Source: Himantopus leucocephalus (Eukaryota > Chordata > Aves > Charadriiformes > Recurvirostridae). From it: DNA of 64,000 bases. Every line of letters begins with the position of its first letter. Within the stretch, counting starts at the first letter, position 1. A program made the translations under genes and the position numbers. A model generated the notes under the pieces. That model did not search any database. It was not told the DNA's origin and saw nothing but the letters and a program-made list of their open reading frames with translations. Positions 24,426 through 38,400 of the stretch are shown here, piece by piece. The stretch is from the NCBI GenBank assembly GCA_003993805.1, contig RSEF01000005.1:41117410-41181409 (forward strand), given 5' to 3'.

Positions 24426-27400
24426 TTTCCCAGCTATGACTTCATAGGCTGGGAATCCAGCTCTCTGGTGACATCACAGCTCCAGAATTCTCCCTCACCA
24501 GTTGCCACGCTGACTCTGCTGTCACCCACTCTACACGTAGGTGTGGCACACCCAGAGCCTTAAATAAGAATAATGAGGAATGAGAGCTTAACAAGGAAAT
24601 AAATGCAGGGCAACAGCAGAGAAGATGAGCAAAGCCCCTTTCCATGCCACACTGCATCAGATCATCATCTTCTGAGAAGAGCAAGGGGCTTGGGATGGGG
24701 AAGCATCCACTTCCCACCCAGACAGGGGCCACGCCAGGCGCAGAACAAAAATCTGTGACAGGATTACAGACATGGCATTCACGATTTTCCTGCCTCTCCC
24801 AGAACTGTATTTGGACCTCAGGGCAGAAGCAGAGATGACAGAAGCCTGCCCTCTTTGCCGATGGTTACCTCTGCCTCCATGCGGAGTTCTAGCACACACT
24901 TTCGGGCCACACTTCTGCCTTCCCCCTCTCTCCCCTTCCGCTCTCAACCAGGCTGAGCAGGCAAGGCAGCCTCACACAGCTCAAGCACACAGCAGTGCCA
25001 GCAGGCTGCGTGGCCGCCTGTGCTCCCTCAAAGCTGGCAAGCCCTGATAGCAGGGGTGGCAGCTGAGAAGTCAGATGGCACCACGGACATGGTAGAGACC
25101 CTCTCCTTCCTCCCTCCTTGAGCCTGGCCCTGTGCATCCCTGAGCCAAGGGGAAGCATGTCCTGGAGGGTGGCATGGCTCAAGGAGGTGGGGAGCTCTGA
25201 TGCCCCTGGGGAACATCCCCACTGCAGCATCAGGCCAGACCCGCCTGCTCGGAGGCTGTGCGAGCTACACTGATCTACAGGCAATTACTGCTGCAGATGA
25301 GCAGGAGGAAGGCAGGCAGGGTTGCGGAGCAGGAAAGGTACTTGCACAAGCCAGGACTGCAATCTGTGAGCAGATGAAAATGAAGCAATGGCACCAGCTT
25401 GCCTTATGCCCACCAGAAGCGTCAAGGGGATGCTGAAGGCTCCTGGCTAGGCACAGAGCATGTCCAGGGCCACCCCAGGTGCAGGAGAAAGTGCTGTCTG
25501 GGGGCACCCCTCTCAATGCCGGTGGGGAGCTGCTGTGACCTGCAGTGCCTCCCGGACTACGGAGCTGCTGGAGAGGTCGAGGCAAACCACAGAAAATACC
25601 ACAGATGCTGGTGGCCAGCTCTAGCCCTGTGCTTCCTCACCAGGACAGATCCAACCAAGGCTGATGCACACCACGGATGCATCCAGGTTGTCCATACAAC
25701 CAGGGCAGCCTCTCCTGAGATGGCTCCGGTGCTGCTGAGAAGAGCCTGGGGGTTGAAGGATATTCTGGCATGTCCTTTTCTTTCCTCACAGTCTGACTCT
25801 GGGTTGCCATGAACTACGGCTGACCTACAGCTCTCTGCCTCACCTGTCCCTGCCCCAGTATCCATATCCTATATGGCACCAGCCCCTTGGCCCCTGCTCA
25901 GCTCAAGCCTCCAGCTGGCTTTGGGGCCACTGCTAGAAACATTATAGCACACCTGTTCTTCAGATGAGGGTTTACAGCCAAGGCTAGCACATCTGGATTG
26001 TAAAATAGACATTTGGAAGTTTATCAACATGTTTCCAAACAGTCTCGGTATGGCAGAGACTCTGTCTCGATGCTTTAGTGGAGGAAACAGCTGGGCTGGA
26101 AGGATGGTTTGGTGCCCTTCTCACGCCCCGTGCAGGCCAGGCCAAGCCCCACACACACATGCACACCCCAGAAAATGAACTGCCTCTTCCTGACGCTAGT
26201 GGTCCAGGAAGCCGTGTCAGCAAGGCTCTAGGAGGGAAACGGGGAAGTGAAATCCAGTGCCCTTCCCACCCCAGAACCCGCTGACGCAGCTGCACCGAGC
26301 CTAGACATCAGCCAAACATCTCCCAGAAACACCGCCTGCTCAGAAAATTGGTTGGGAATCTGCACCATGTGCGCTGGGGAGGGAAGAAATAACTCCACCA
26401 GCTTGGTCCTGTGCAAAGCTCAGCCGCCAACAGCCTCCAGGGCTTCTGCTTTCAGCGAAGTCCTGATCAGCAGCAGCATCAAGCTGCCACTAATGGGTTT
26501 GTCAGCACCAAGCAGATCTAAAGGAGGAACGTGGCCCGCTGCCCTGAGTTGTTTCACGTGCACAGCCCCTCTCATCGTATTAGTTTCTCAGATGTGCAGC
26601 TCTCACACCCGTGCTAACAACAGACCTCCCACGCAAGCATTCAGGAACATACTCTGATTTTGGTCTCTTCCCAGCCATCCCTCGCCAACAGAAACACAGC
26701 TGATACTTTGGGGTGGAATGACACAGAGGCAAGAGACACAGAAGACCTGTAAAGCTGATGGAGCAGGAGGTAGCTTTGCCCCCAGCATGTAGGAAAGTTT
26801 TGGTAACATAGTGGTGGTTGCCTCCCACAAGACCTTCAGATGGCCTAGGTCTAAGTTCACAGCAGCTGATTAATAATCCTTCTCTTGATAGTAAAGTAAA
26901 GCGATGCTAGATACAGATGTGCTCTCCAAAACTACTCCTCCCCTCATTCTCACTCTGCAGTAGCCTGGCTGGCAGCTGCCAGAGTCTCCTCTCATCTCCT
27001 TCCTTTTTGCCCGTCCACCTGCAGGTAAAAGGCAACGTTCCTGTCCTGCAGTACTGACTGCCATGCTGTGCTCTCATCATAGCACTGCTAAGCCAGTGGC
27101 TGAGCACTGTACAAATATGTGCAGGAACTGGCAAAGGTGGCACAAACAGAGACCCTTTCAAGCTGAATCAGTCTTTTCACTTCTCTGCAATGAAGTAGAC
27201 TATAAATGTATTTATACCTATTTGACAGCCCTTTGAAGGCTTGGGCAGACCTGGATTCTTTCATCAGCCCCACCTGAGTGAATCTCTTCCCTCTCTAACC
27301 CACATGCTCTCAGTAATATTGAACTACCTCTAATTCAAAGTGGTTTCAAGCTCAGAGCCCTTCTGAGGAGGCTGGGGAGGGATGAGGGTGTGAAGATCAG

Positions 27401-27659
27401 GGGTGACACCAAACTTTTAAAGACTGTACCTGCACTGATGGAGGTGCAAATGCATTTCTATAGCGCTTTGCACTCAGCCAGATTCTTCATCCCTATGTAT
27501 CTGTTTCAAAAGCCTGGTGCTGAGGCTGCAGAGCTCCCCAAAATTCCTAGAAATAAGAGCGACCTGACTTCGGTGAATGCATGGAAGAGCATCAGCATAG
27601 AGAGACCTGACAGCTTCTAAACAGAGCCCATGACAACGGGGCTGGCGCACTGCCCCACA

Positions 27660-27775
27660 ATGCCGATGCTGGGACCTGAATTCAGTCCTGGCTCTGATGC
27701 AGTGTTCTTCTGTGATCTCAGATGAACCATCTAGCTTCAGCCCTCAGGTACAAAGTGGAAAAGAGACCACTCCAC
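27660..27775 (+). mobile_element. MIR-type SINE remnant, sense
   Basis: The stretch has gggacctgaattcagtcctg, gctctgatgcag, cttctgtgatctcagatgaa, cttcagccctcaggtacaaa in the order of the MIR tRNA head and core. It is heavily diverged and intergenic. Confidence 0.5.
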
Positions 27776-29077
27776 ACTCCCACTCCGTGTTTGCCCGTAT
27801 CCTTGCTCATGCCCTATGGCACAAGAGTGAGCCACATTACATAGAACAAAGGCCATACTGTAGGAACAAATGTCTGAATTAATGCAAGAGCTGTACGCAC
27901 ACCACTGCTTAAGGAAAACAAGCAGTTTAGCTGCACCTACCACTAAGCATGTATAACGTTGTCTGAAGTCCATACTAGGGCCAAGTTCGCTACTGGATAC
28001 TTCTTCCATGGGACCTGGAGAACCTGCAAAGATGGTAGCAGCAATTCAGGGTGAAAGGCACTGCAAGACATGACAGAGGAGAACAGGTTGGAAAATAAGG
28101 AAAGGGAGTTCAAAACATCATTTGGATCTTACCAAGCAAATTCCTCCCTTGCATCTGGATGTGCCAGGGGGCCCATCTGCCCAGACCATCCCAGACGGTG
28201 CATTTTTACTGACAGAGAAGGCAACGTAGCTTTGCATTTCTCAGTAAATTGAGCTGTTCACCTTTAAGCTTCCAGGTCACTGGGTCTGCTGTCTCTTCCA
28301 CCCCTCTGGAGCGTAAATCTGACCCCCACCCCAGGCCCTCCCTCCCTGAGGCAGGCGAGTCCTGCTCATGACAGCCAGTGCTTTGTTCATCCGCTGAGCC
28401 AACACTTCCTCCCGAGGGAGAGCGTAACTCCACAGAGGCAAAGGTCAAGTGTGCTCTTCCCAAAGCCAAGGATTTGCCTCTGCCACTTAATCCAGGCTGA
28501 GATCTCACAGCCGGCACAGAGCTTCTCCCGAGCCCGGGAACGCAGCCTTTGGAGGCGGAGGAAGGAGTGTGCCTGGGGCACCAGCAGGTACAAGGAGCGA
28601 GACCAAATCTGCCCTTCACCACAAGCCCCTTGGGGCACTAGCAAGGAGGCAGCTAGAAGAAGCAACCCCCCACCAGATATTTCATCACTATTTGGTGAAA
28701 TAACCCTGCCCTAGCCCCACCAGTTCAGGCCTAACACCAAAGTGGTTGTTGGTGCTAAACTTCCACTTGCTTTACAGCCCTGCCTCCTCCAGGGAGGAGT
28801 GGAAGCAAGCCAGCTTCACCACCACAGTGCCCGGGGGGCAGCAGCTCAGATAGCTTCCAACAGCGCCCTGAAGTGCTCCTACTCTGCAGGGCTCAGCCAC
28901 AGCCCTGCAAGGAGCAGCGTGGGCAAGGGAGCAGTGAAGGGCCCCATCACTCTGGTTTCGTAGTGGAAGGAGGAAATAGGCTCCTACTGTCCTCGCCTCA
29001 GCAGCCATGAGGCTCACAGCTATGGCCAAGCAAGCAGGTGGTCCTGGCAGTGGAGAGCATCCCCTGGTGCTCTTCCA

Positions 29078-29262
29078 TACAATCACAGACTCGTTGAGGT
29101 GGGATGGGACCTTTGGAAACGGTCCTGTCCAGTCCCCTGCTCAGGCCAGGATGCTCAGGGCCAGGTCCGGTTGGGTATTTGAACCCCTCCAAGGACAGAG
29201 GCTTCACAGCCTCTCTGGGCAGTCTGCTCCAGCATTGTTCACTCTGATCTGATCTGACCTCT
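29078..29262 (-). mobile_element. CR1 retroposon fragment (3' portion, antisense)
   Basis: The plus strand shows the classic reverse-complement CR1 3' region: aatcacagactcgttgaggt, gggatgggacctttgg, a ctcagggccaggtccggttg segment, and cacagcctctctgggcagtc followed by tgctccagc. CR1 is the main LINE family of birds and reptiles. Only the 3' end is present, as is usual for 5'-truncated copies. It lies between LTBP2 and AREL1. Confidence 0.85.
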
Positions 29263-29421
29263 AACACAGGTGGCGATCAGCCACCTTTGCTGCAATGGGT
29301 TTGGTTACCACAGGATGAGCTGGGGGTGCCTCTCTTGGGGACATGACACCCACGGACTTGCACGACATTCTTGGCTGCGCCTCCTGGCTCCAGTCCCCAG
29401 GGGGCTTCCTCAACCCCCAGG

Positions 29422-29482
29422 TTACAGGGCCACGTTCAAGAGGCTAAGTCCNTTACAGGGCCATGTTCAAGAGGCTAAGTCC
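29422..29482. repeat. Direct duplication of about 30 bp around a single N
   Basis: The segment ttacagggccacgttcaaga and its continuation before the N at 29452 is repeated right after it with one substitution. It is the same type of junction as at 319, 2551 and 3034. Confidence 0.85.
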
Positions 29483-32400
29483 AGAGCAAAAGGGGGGTGT
29501 CCCCCTCACTCGCACTGACCATGCAAACACAGCAATAGCAGATGCAGCCTTTGCCATTTCCCTCCATTTCTTGTTTTCTGTTCAAGGCAACTGAAGAAGC
29601 GTGGGGAGGAAGGGGGCGGGGGACATCATTTGGCAGAAAGACTTTCTTCATTCAGAGTTGATTGCCTCTGAGATTGAGGAGGATTAACCCTACAGCCCCT
29701 CCATAAACACCAGACTCCCCCACGGCCATCCTCCCCGCCGGCCCTGCAGCCAGTACAGATCCACGAGGATCCCGGGCCCACAAGCCTGTTTTCACGGATC
29801 TGTGCCATTTTACCTCCCGGTGCTTTTCTGTTTCTCATTATCTCTGCAGAGCTGATGACACTTAGACATTTCATCTCCCTGGAGGCTTTTTCTGGCAGTT
29901 TGAGCTTGATTTATGCAATGCAGCCGTGGCTGTCCTGATCACCCATGCTCACCTCTGGCTTGTTAACACCTTGGCTAGCCAAGGACCCTTCCCCTCCCGC
30001 CGGCAGATCTGAGTCAGGCTGAACCTCTGCACCCACCAGAGTTAAAGCTTTGGCAGCTTTCTCCTTTCCCTTTCCCTCTCATTCATCACTGGTCATTAAT
30101 CACAGCAGCTTCTTTTCGCAGGGGACCTGCCTCCACAGACCCAGACCTGCCCCTGCAGCTGCCAGGTGAAATCACAGGGGCAGGCGCTGAACAAGGGCAG
30201 ACCCAATTAGCAGTTGTTAGGTGACACTACCAATAACCTTAGCTTGGTCATTAACCCCAGCTGCTCAGAGGGCATCACCAGTTTGGGGTCCCTCCCCAGC
30301 CCAGCGGGATGCTCCTGGCAGGGGAAGCAGCCTCTTCCCCAGCCTTGTGTCTTCTGCTCTTGCTAGAAAAGCGTTCAGAAACGCAACAGTTTGGGATCTA
30401 AACAGCTCTTAACACTTATCACTGCAGGTCCCCAGAGGCAAATCCAAATCCAAAGTACGGCTACAACACATGTATATCTGTTTGCAACACCTCATTGGAG
30501 GAATTAAAGAGTGACAATGATACTGTACTCGGGACATGATGACAACTACTTCCATCAAGCCAAACAAGACCGAAGCCAAGGCTGGTCCAGCCTACTAAAT
30601 GGTGCTAGAGCTTCAGGCTGGGCATGGTACCAAACATTACAGTGGAGCCCCTCTACGTGGCCCCTAGACATCTTTGCATTTGCAGGCCTGGCGACCTTTC
30701 CAAGCTTCTCTCCACCATCCTGCTATTCCTTTTCAGGCTGTTTCTTGCTCCTTGCCCATACTGCCTGCAGAAGCTATTTTGCAGGAGGAAGGGTCGTCTC
30801 CTATGAGCTGTCTGCATCATACCTAATGCAAGGAGGGGGAACTGCCACTGCAAGGCAAACCTTGCACCTCTGTGTTGTACTTGGACACATCTGTCTCGCT
30901 TGTGTTATGGGAAGGGCCTGTCCTCTGTCAAAATCGACAGCTACTGTCACCTGGCGTGGAAGGGCAACAGCGCTGAACACCGTAACCTGGGTACCCCGCA
31001 CATTCTCTCAGAGACCTTTGCAGTGCTCACATCCAGCCAGCCTCGCCGGGGAGGAGGATCGAACAAGGGCAGCTGGACAGGAGCCCTGCAAGCCAGCCAG
31101 GCCTCCACGTACCGGCCACAGAATTTGCATCCGAAGCCGCTAACAAATGAGGTGAAGGAAAAGTCTGGAACGTGGACCAAGTCTGGTCTGGTTTGAGTCC
31201 TGATTCCAGAGCAGCTGGTGCAGCCTGGCTGGCAGTACACAACTCAGCTGTCCCAAACGCCCCTGCTGAGCTGAAACTTCCTCCAGCGTGGGCCAAGGGC
31301 ACCCTTCCACCTCCTTGAATTCCTGCAGTCTGGTAAAGTTACAGGTAAGGAAAGGACCCTCTGCCCCCTTCCCAAAGCAGACTTTATGCATCCAGGGTAC
31401 AAGGGGGATGGGAGACAAGAGAGAAGCTGCCCAAAGTGGTTTGCAGTGATTCACCACAACTGAACACCCCTCACCCCCAAACTCATAGGCTCCAAGACCC
31501 CATCAACACATCACCTAGAGCACAAGCATTTCTCAGCTTTTGCCGTGCTGCGAGCTCCCCTCGTAATGCGGGTGCCCCTTCCTACTCTGCTTGCAGAGCT
31601 GGGCAGGCTCTCTTCCAGCTGGATGCCATCCAGAGCCTCCACCAAGGTCCAGAGAAGGGAGCAGGAGGTGCTCGTAGGGGTGGGAGAAGGGACACAGAGG
31701 CCAAGGCTCAGGGGTTGGGTGGCACCACAAGAACCCATCACCTGTGGATTCTGGGGTGAGAGATACCATAGTGTCAGACCTTTCTACCACTACAGCTTTG
31801 GAGATTTCCCTCTTTCCATCTGCCTTCCCACCATCTGCTGAGGCGACTGCAGGGGAGAGGAGGTTTGCAAGGGTCACTCTTGGGCCAAAGCAGATGGAAA
31901 GGACCTGCTGCAAGCATTTTACTAGAGATGGGCCAGACAGCTGCAACATGCCCCCCGGCTCCCCAGCCCTGCAGAGAGCTCACTGGATCATCCAGCGCAT
32001 GGGGAGTACCAGGGCCATAGGAGTTGGCTCACAACTGCACATGCCGCCCTGGAGGCTCGCTTGCAATGATGAAGGGTCTGCAGCTGGACAAAGGAGTGAA
32101 TTAACAAGCTGTTTAAGTCCTTCATCAGGGGTCTGAACAATCAGATGCTGCCAGGAGCTGGTCTCTCCCCCTCCTGGGGACCATCCTTCTGGTCATAGAT
32201 GGTTTTTCACAGCAGTCCTCTAGTTGAGGAACCAGCAGCACCTTTGTTTGCTACACAGAGCTCCAGGGTCTTCTCCTCCCCCTGCACCTTTGAACCTGCT
32301 CCAGATGTCTCAGCCCTGCAGACCTCCAAACCTGGCCTGCTGTGGACCTAATTAACTCCCTTGTTCCTTTATGGTCTTTTGTCATTAAAGCAAGTAATTG

Positions 32401-35400
32401 GTGAACAGAGGCAGCAGACCCTCATGTGTGCTCACATGGACTTGACTGCTCTGTTTGGTCTGCTGGGGAAGCCCTCTCCTGCTCGCCAAGTCCCTCTCTG
32501 CAGCCAACCACTTCAGGATCAGATAAGGAGAGCACACTGCCTCCCTGTTTCCAGCAAGCTCCCTCAGCACCTTTGCAGCCATCAGAAAACACCAGAGCTT
32601 TCTCAGGGCATGACACCTTTGGATTCAAGCAAGAAAGTTTGCCTGGACCATGGACCGCACCCTAAGCCCATCTCCCTTGGTGGCACTGAGACACCCCTCA
32701 GGGTTTCCTGTCACTCCCTTTTGTTTGCAGGTTTGTTCATGCACATATGCACGCTCAGAAGCCTCCAGCTCATGGGGCAGGTGCTGACACCAGGCCTGGT
32801 GGTGATGCCACCATACCAGTTTCTCCCCCCATTGGTACCCGCTCAGGTTTGCACACAGCTGGATGCATTTAAGAGGAACATGACCCCACTGCTCTTTTAC
32901 CCACACCCCCCCATGTTCCTTCTTACCCCTGGCACCACAAGGATGGAGAGCGGCAGGGCTCTTTCACAGGGGGATGCCTGGCCAGGATTATCTCAGGGCT
33001 CCTGGACCAAACAGGCAGCTCCTCAGCCTTTGGAAACCTCCCTCGCCTTTGTTCCTTGGCCTTCTAGGGTTGGGGGAAGGGATCCCAATGAACATGTTTG
33101 TGCTGTTCTTCTTAATAGGGTGTTGTGTAACACAGAGGGAAGTGACTACACCGGGGACCCCAGCTGAGAACAGAGACTTTAATCCTGCTGCCCAGAGAAA
33201 ACTTGGAAAAAAATACCTACATCTGTTCTCTTGCATTAGGCTCATGGCTCGGAGGCTGACAGCTGACCCTGGCTGCTCATGATGCCAAGGTATGGCCCCT
33301 GCCAAACAGTGCCAGGGTAAATTACCATGACTGATTAGAAAGGCAAAAGGCAGCCAGAGAAAACTGGGGAGGGAGCTCTCCCTGTGCAGGTTTCTGGAGA
33401 AGGGAGAAAGCCAAGCCAGAGTGAATTGTGGCACATTGTCTTCTCCACAGCCACACTGGCAAACAGAGCGGAGAAGGAATGATAGTGGAAGAGAACAGGA
33501 TAGGGGATGAGATGCAGGGAGAGGGAGGAAGGTGAGCAGGCACAGAAGAAGTCGCAGCTGCATCCACCTCTCCATGGGGCTCACCAAGGATGCGCTTCAG
33601 GAGACAACCCCCCTCCTCCTCACTGAACCTGCGCTAGGCTGAGGCCACCGAGGAAAAATGGTGCTCGTGTTTACAAGCAGGGTTCATGGCTCTAGAAGGG
33701 TACGGGGTAGATGTTGGCCTCACAGAGCAGTGCACACTATCTGCCGTGAGTCTGCCAGCTCTAGGATGTGTAAAAACATAAATGGGGGGCTCCCTGACCC
33801 ACCACCACAACACAGCTCTCTTCCAAGTTCAGGCTTTGTCATCACCTCACATCCATCCAACACCTCAGAGAGGAGTAAAAAGGAAATTAACTATCCAGGG
33901 AACAGAACAAAACTACTGAAATTTGGCTAATAACAGACACCTAGATGCTCTGGAAACATGTTAAAGTCTTCTCACCGTATTTGGCGGGGCTTTACATGGA
34001 TACACCCACTGGCAACATGCTGGGTGCTGCGCTGAGACCACAGGGCACAAGGGAGAGCCCCTTCTCTGTGCAGCCCCTCTTACAGCCACAGCAGAATGCT
34101 GAGGGTGGCCGTCCCCTAGATGGGAGAGAGTTTCTGGAAAGCCATTAACTCCCAGTTCTGTGAAGGATCTGCCTGTTCCTTATTCAAGCATTAAATTGGC
34201 TCAACCCTAATTAGCATGACATCTATGACAGGATTAAAGCAGATTCTGCCTTCCTCTTCCTGCCTAGGGCCACCAGCTGCCAAACACTCCTCTAGGTCAG
34301 CATCCTGCACACCACAGTGGCTAACTTCAAGAGAAGCAGAAAGCAAGCTCCTTTCTAATTCCTGTCTGTCAGAGGCAAGCTTTGGCCCTGAAGCAGGAAG
34401 GTTTGTTTGCTTTAAATCTTATTTAACCATGGATGTTTTCATTATCCACATCCATGTCACACTTTTATCCGCCCTTAGAGGAGGACAGGGAGGAAAGCTC
34501 TTGCTTTGCTCAGTCCATCTGCGGAGCAGACAGCTTTGATTAGCCACGTGCTTGTTGCCTTTCAATCCCTGCGGGCTGTCGCTCTGACCTTGCTCAACAA
34601 TACAAAATGATCAGGAGGAGCTGTTTGTTTCCTCTGCACCCTTCAGCCTTTCATAAACTTCTTCAACACCACAACGTTGTATTGGACTCTGGTCCTCTAT
34701 CTGTCCCCACAGACTACATCTTCACATGATCCTAAACCTCCAGAGTTGAACTGAGTGCTTGAGGAACAGGGATCCTGCCAAGAAAAGCAGCCAGAGAGAT
34801 GCCTTCTGATCCATAAGCACCTCTGCACTAGAATCTAAAGACGCCTCTTGGGTCCAACACCACCAGTCCCATGACTCTGCCTTCCTCCCTCTGCTGTTGC
34901 TGTGTGACCTGGTGCCTTTCCCTCTGTTCCTTACACTGCCTGGGAGCAGATCCATCAAGGTCAGAGCCTCAGGCCTGAGCAGGGCACAGCAGCACCGAGT
35001 GCATTACACCTCACTGATTTTTGGTATGTGGCTCCTCTGAAACCCTGCGCCTTTGCACTTAGATTGCAGCCCAGCCCTGCTCAGGAGGAGGGACTGGAGG
35101 GGCTGAGGCACAGCAGAACCAACTCCTAGAAAAGCATTCCCAGAGCACCTTCCAAAGCCACTTCCAACAGGCCACTGACACCGCTAAACTGCAAAGTGCG
35201 AGGTCAGCTGGGCCAAGTCAGCTCTACTCAAAAACAACCTGTTGCAGAGAGTGTCCAAGGCAGGCACTGCTTGTGCAGGAACCACTCAGGCCAGTTGGCC
35301 CCCGAGGGTGGTAACAGGGGTCCTTTTTCCCCTCCAGTCCCTGGAGCTGCTGCACTGTTCCAGTCACCTACTGCAACTCAGTCAAGCTCGTGTCAACTTC

Positions 35401-38400
35401 CCCTCCCCCAGGCTCTCTGGAAAGGCTAGTGGTGTCTGCAGTTAATAAAACAGTCCATTTAGATATAATGAGCCCTAAAAAGAGAATATCAGCTTGCTCT
35501 GTGCATAGACTCAATTCTGCTTTCCCAGTCCATGCGTTAAAACTCCCTCTCCCCTGGCAAACTGATGACTAATCTGTGTCTCAAAGCCTGAGGGAACACA
35601 TCTAATCTGGTTAGTGTTACTGCTGTTGTTTGTTCATATTAAGCACATTATTCTTACGAAGCTATTTGTCCTGAGTCTCCAGAGAGAGAGTGCTGCAGGT
35701 TAATCGTACATATGTAAATCCAACTTCCTTTCATGCATTTTAAATGTGTTGCCTGTTGGAGAACAAAAGGCCAAGGGGGAGAGGTGCAACAGGGACTTGT
35801 GCCGAACCACACTTCCTAGATGCTCCCTTCTCATACGCTCCAGTTTGAGGGTTAGAAGCACAGCGAGGGAACCTGCCAGCCAACTCATTTGCTAGACTAA
35901 GGGGTCTACTGAACAAACAAACAAAAAAAAACCCCAAAACAACAGACCAGACAACAGTAACCCAACCTGCAGGCTTTCAAGGGAGCTGAAGTTGGCCACT
36001 CTTAAACCTGACCAGCTCAAGTTGACTATCGGTCCCCCTCTGGTGGCCAACCTGCCACAGTCACCTTCTGTAGGCCGAACAGGGCTGCCACATCGCTACC
36101 TGTCCCTGCACAGAGCAGCCCTGAGGCACCTTAAGCAACCCTGAGCCCCGCATCACCTTGAGCATCCCTAGGCCCGGGGCAGCACGGCTCTGCTCGGACC
36201 TTCAGAGTCTCTCAGACTTCAGAGCACGGAGGTGAGCCAGGGAACATGGCAGAGCTGGGCACCAGGGCAGATGTCAAAGTCTTCTAAAAAGGAAAAGATT
36301 CCTTACCAGAACAGCCAGCATCTGCCCAGTCCCTGCAACTTGACAGCCTTAGGGCTATCTACAACTAGGCTCTCGATTTTTAATAGCAATATGGTGTAGC
36401 ACTAGGAGCTCCCATCTTAAAAGAGGGCCCCATTGTGCAAGGAGCTAAACATCCACACACAGAGAGACTGCGTGCTCTTTGGGATAGGGAACAAGATGGC
36501 AACAAAGGACAGAAGATGAACAGGAAGAGAATGAGCAGAAGGAAACAAGACAACACTGATCAACATAAGAGATAGCGGCCCAGTGAGCTGCTCTTAATGG
36601 ATGAGGAAAATGTAACAGAAAGATAACAGTTCAACGTCTTACCACCACGGTGACATTTTTGTACTCTAATTTTTAGTTTTAACAATGACTACAATTTCTA
36701 CCAGTGTATTGTGTGTTGTTCCCAATATGAAAGGACCTAGGAGAGGGAAGGCTGCATACCACTGCTCACTGTCAGACAAGGGAGAAGGGGCTGCTAGTTG
36801 TCCCTAAGTAGAAGTTTGAATCTGTTCCACACCAACAATAGACGCCTCTGCAAATCCGAGCTAGTCTCTAAACAGCAAATCACTTCCCCAGACAAATCTG
36901 AACCCCCCCAGAGTTGGTTCCATCATCCTCCAAGAGGACTGCAGAGAATTGCATTTCCCTGCATTTCTTCACCCACTGCCATAAGCGGCACTATCTCATC
37001 TCAAGGCAACCTCACACTTCAGCTACTGAAGCACAAGAGAGCCTCAAGCAGCTGTTCCTTCTGGTAAGAGATGAGATTTCTACGATCACACAGAAAATTG
37101 CATGAGTTTACAGGCTATCAGAATTATGTTAGCATAAATCCCTAAATTAAGGGGTGGGTACAGGCCAACACGCTTCTCAGCTTATCAGATAATTGCCTCA
37201 AGAGGGAGAGAAGAATTTGGTTTTGGCCACTGCAGAGTCACTCCCCCAAAAACCACCCAAACTCAATCTGGCCTTCACGTGCCTCAGAGAGGACTGGAGC
37301 AGCCTTAGGCCAATTCCAGCTTCTCCATCCCTCATATGGTGCAAGAGCTCTGCTTCCTTCATCTGTATTCATTGCAGCTTTATACCAAGGCTGAGAGGTT
37401 TGGCTCTCGGCCTCACTCCCCGCTTCCAAGCCCATGTGCAATTGCCCATGCCTCAACATACTTTGTAGCACGCCATCCCTGCAGAAGGGTAGCTGGAAAA
37501 GACTGATTGAGAATTTTGGGTGAACTTCAGCTACAGCTGTTTCATTTTATTGCAAAAAAAGTTATAGCAAATTATGTCTAAAAATGAACACATTCATGCA
37601 GTAACACCTCCCTCCTACAATCAAGTTTCATGCTCTGGAGAGCAGAGATTAGGGTTTCTCACGCACTCAATGAAAAAACAAACAAGGAAAGAGTTTAAAA
37701 GGAATATTCTAAAATCTCAGATTCTGCACCATAAGGCTAAAGCCAAGACAGGCTGAGGTTCTGGTGGAGTTCGCCATTTCCCATGTTTTCCTTTTATAGT
37801 TCCCGTAATCACATGTTCAAACTCTTTCTGCTGTCACGTGTCAGGTCAGTCAGACACAACATGGTAGCAGAACAGCCAAAATCATACAAAACATAGTAAT
37901 TCACTATGGGAACCAGCAGTTATGGCCTGGTCCAACTGACCAACTCAGCCATAAAACTACGAAAGCAAGAAGAAATCTTATCTAAATCAAGCATCATTTC
38001 CCCATTTTCTCATTCAGGTATCTGATGAAATTTCTTCTCCGTAGTTCTACAATGGAGGCAAACAGAAAGCTGAAGAGAGCAACTGAATGCACAAAAATCC
38101 AGTTTCCCAAGCAGCACATCTTGACATATCTCAGGTCAAGCGGCCGTGTATGGAATCAAGGATCCTTAAGACACCAGGCAACTCCTTGCTATTGCTGGAG
38201 ACACAAGCTGGGGCATGTAGGATTCCAGCATTAAGTACGTGGGCATGACTTCTCTCCCAGCCCCAAGTCCCTGCCAAGTGCCAGGATAAATGGGGACTGT
38301 GGAGTCAGCAACAGGTCACTGTCACCACTCCCTCTCCAAGACATCACAAGAAATTGGTGATGGGGACAACGTGGGCAGCCAGATTATATCACGCATCCTG

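Noticed and set aside
30511..31143. Plus-strand open frame of 210 codons
   Set aside because: The translation resembles no protein I know and other frames overlap it equally.
32361..33167. Plus-strand open frame of 268 codons
   Set aside because: No domain or family is recognisable, and no promoter or splicing evidence is visible. It is probably chance in GC-rich DNA.
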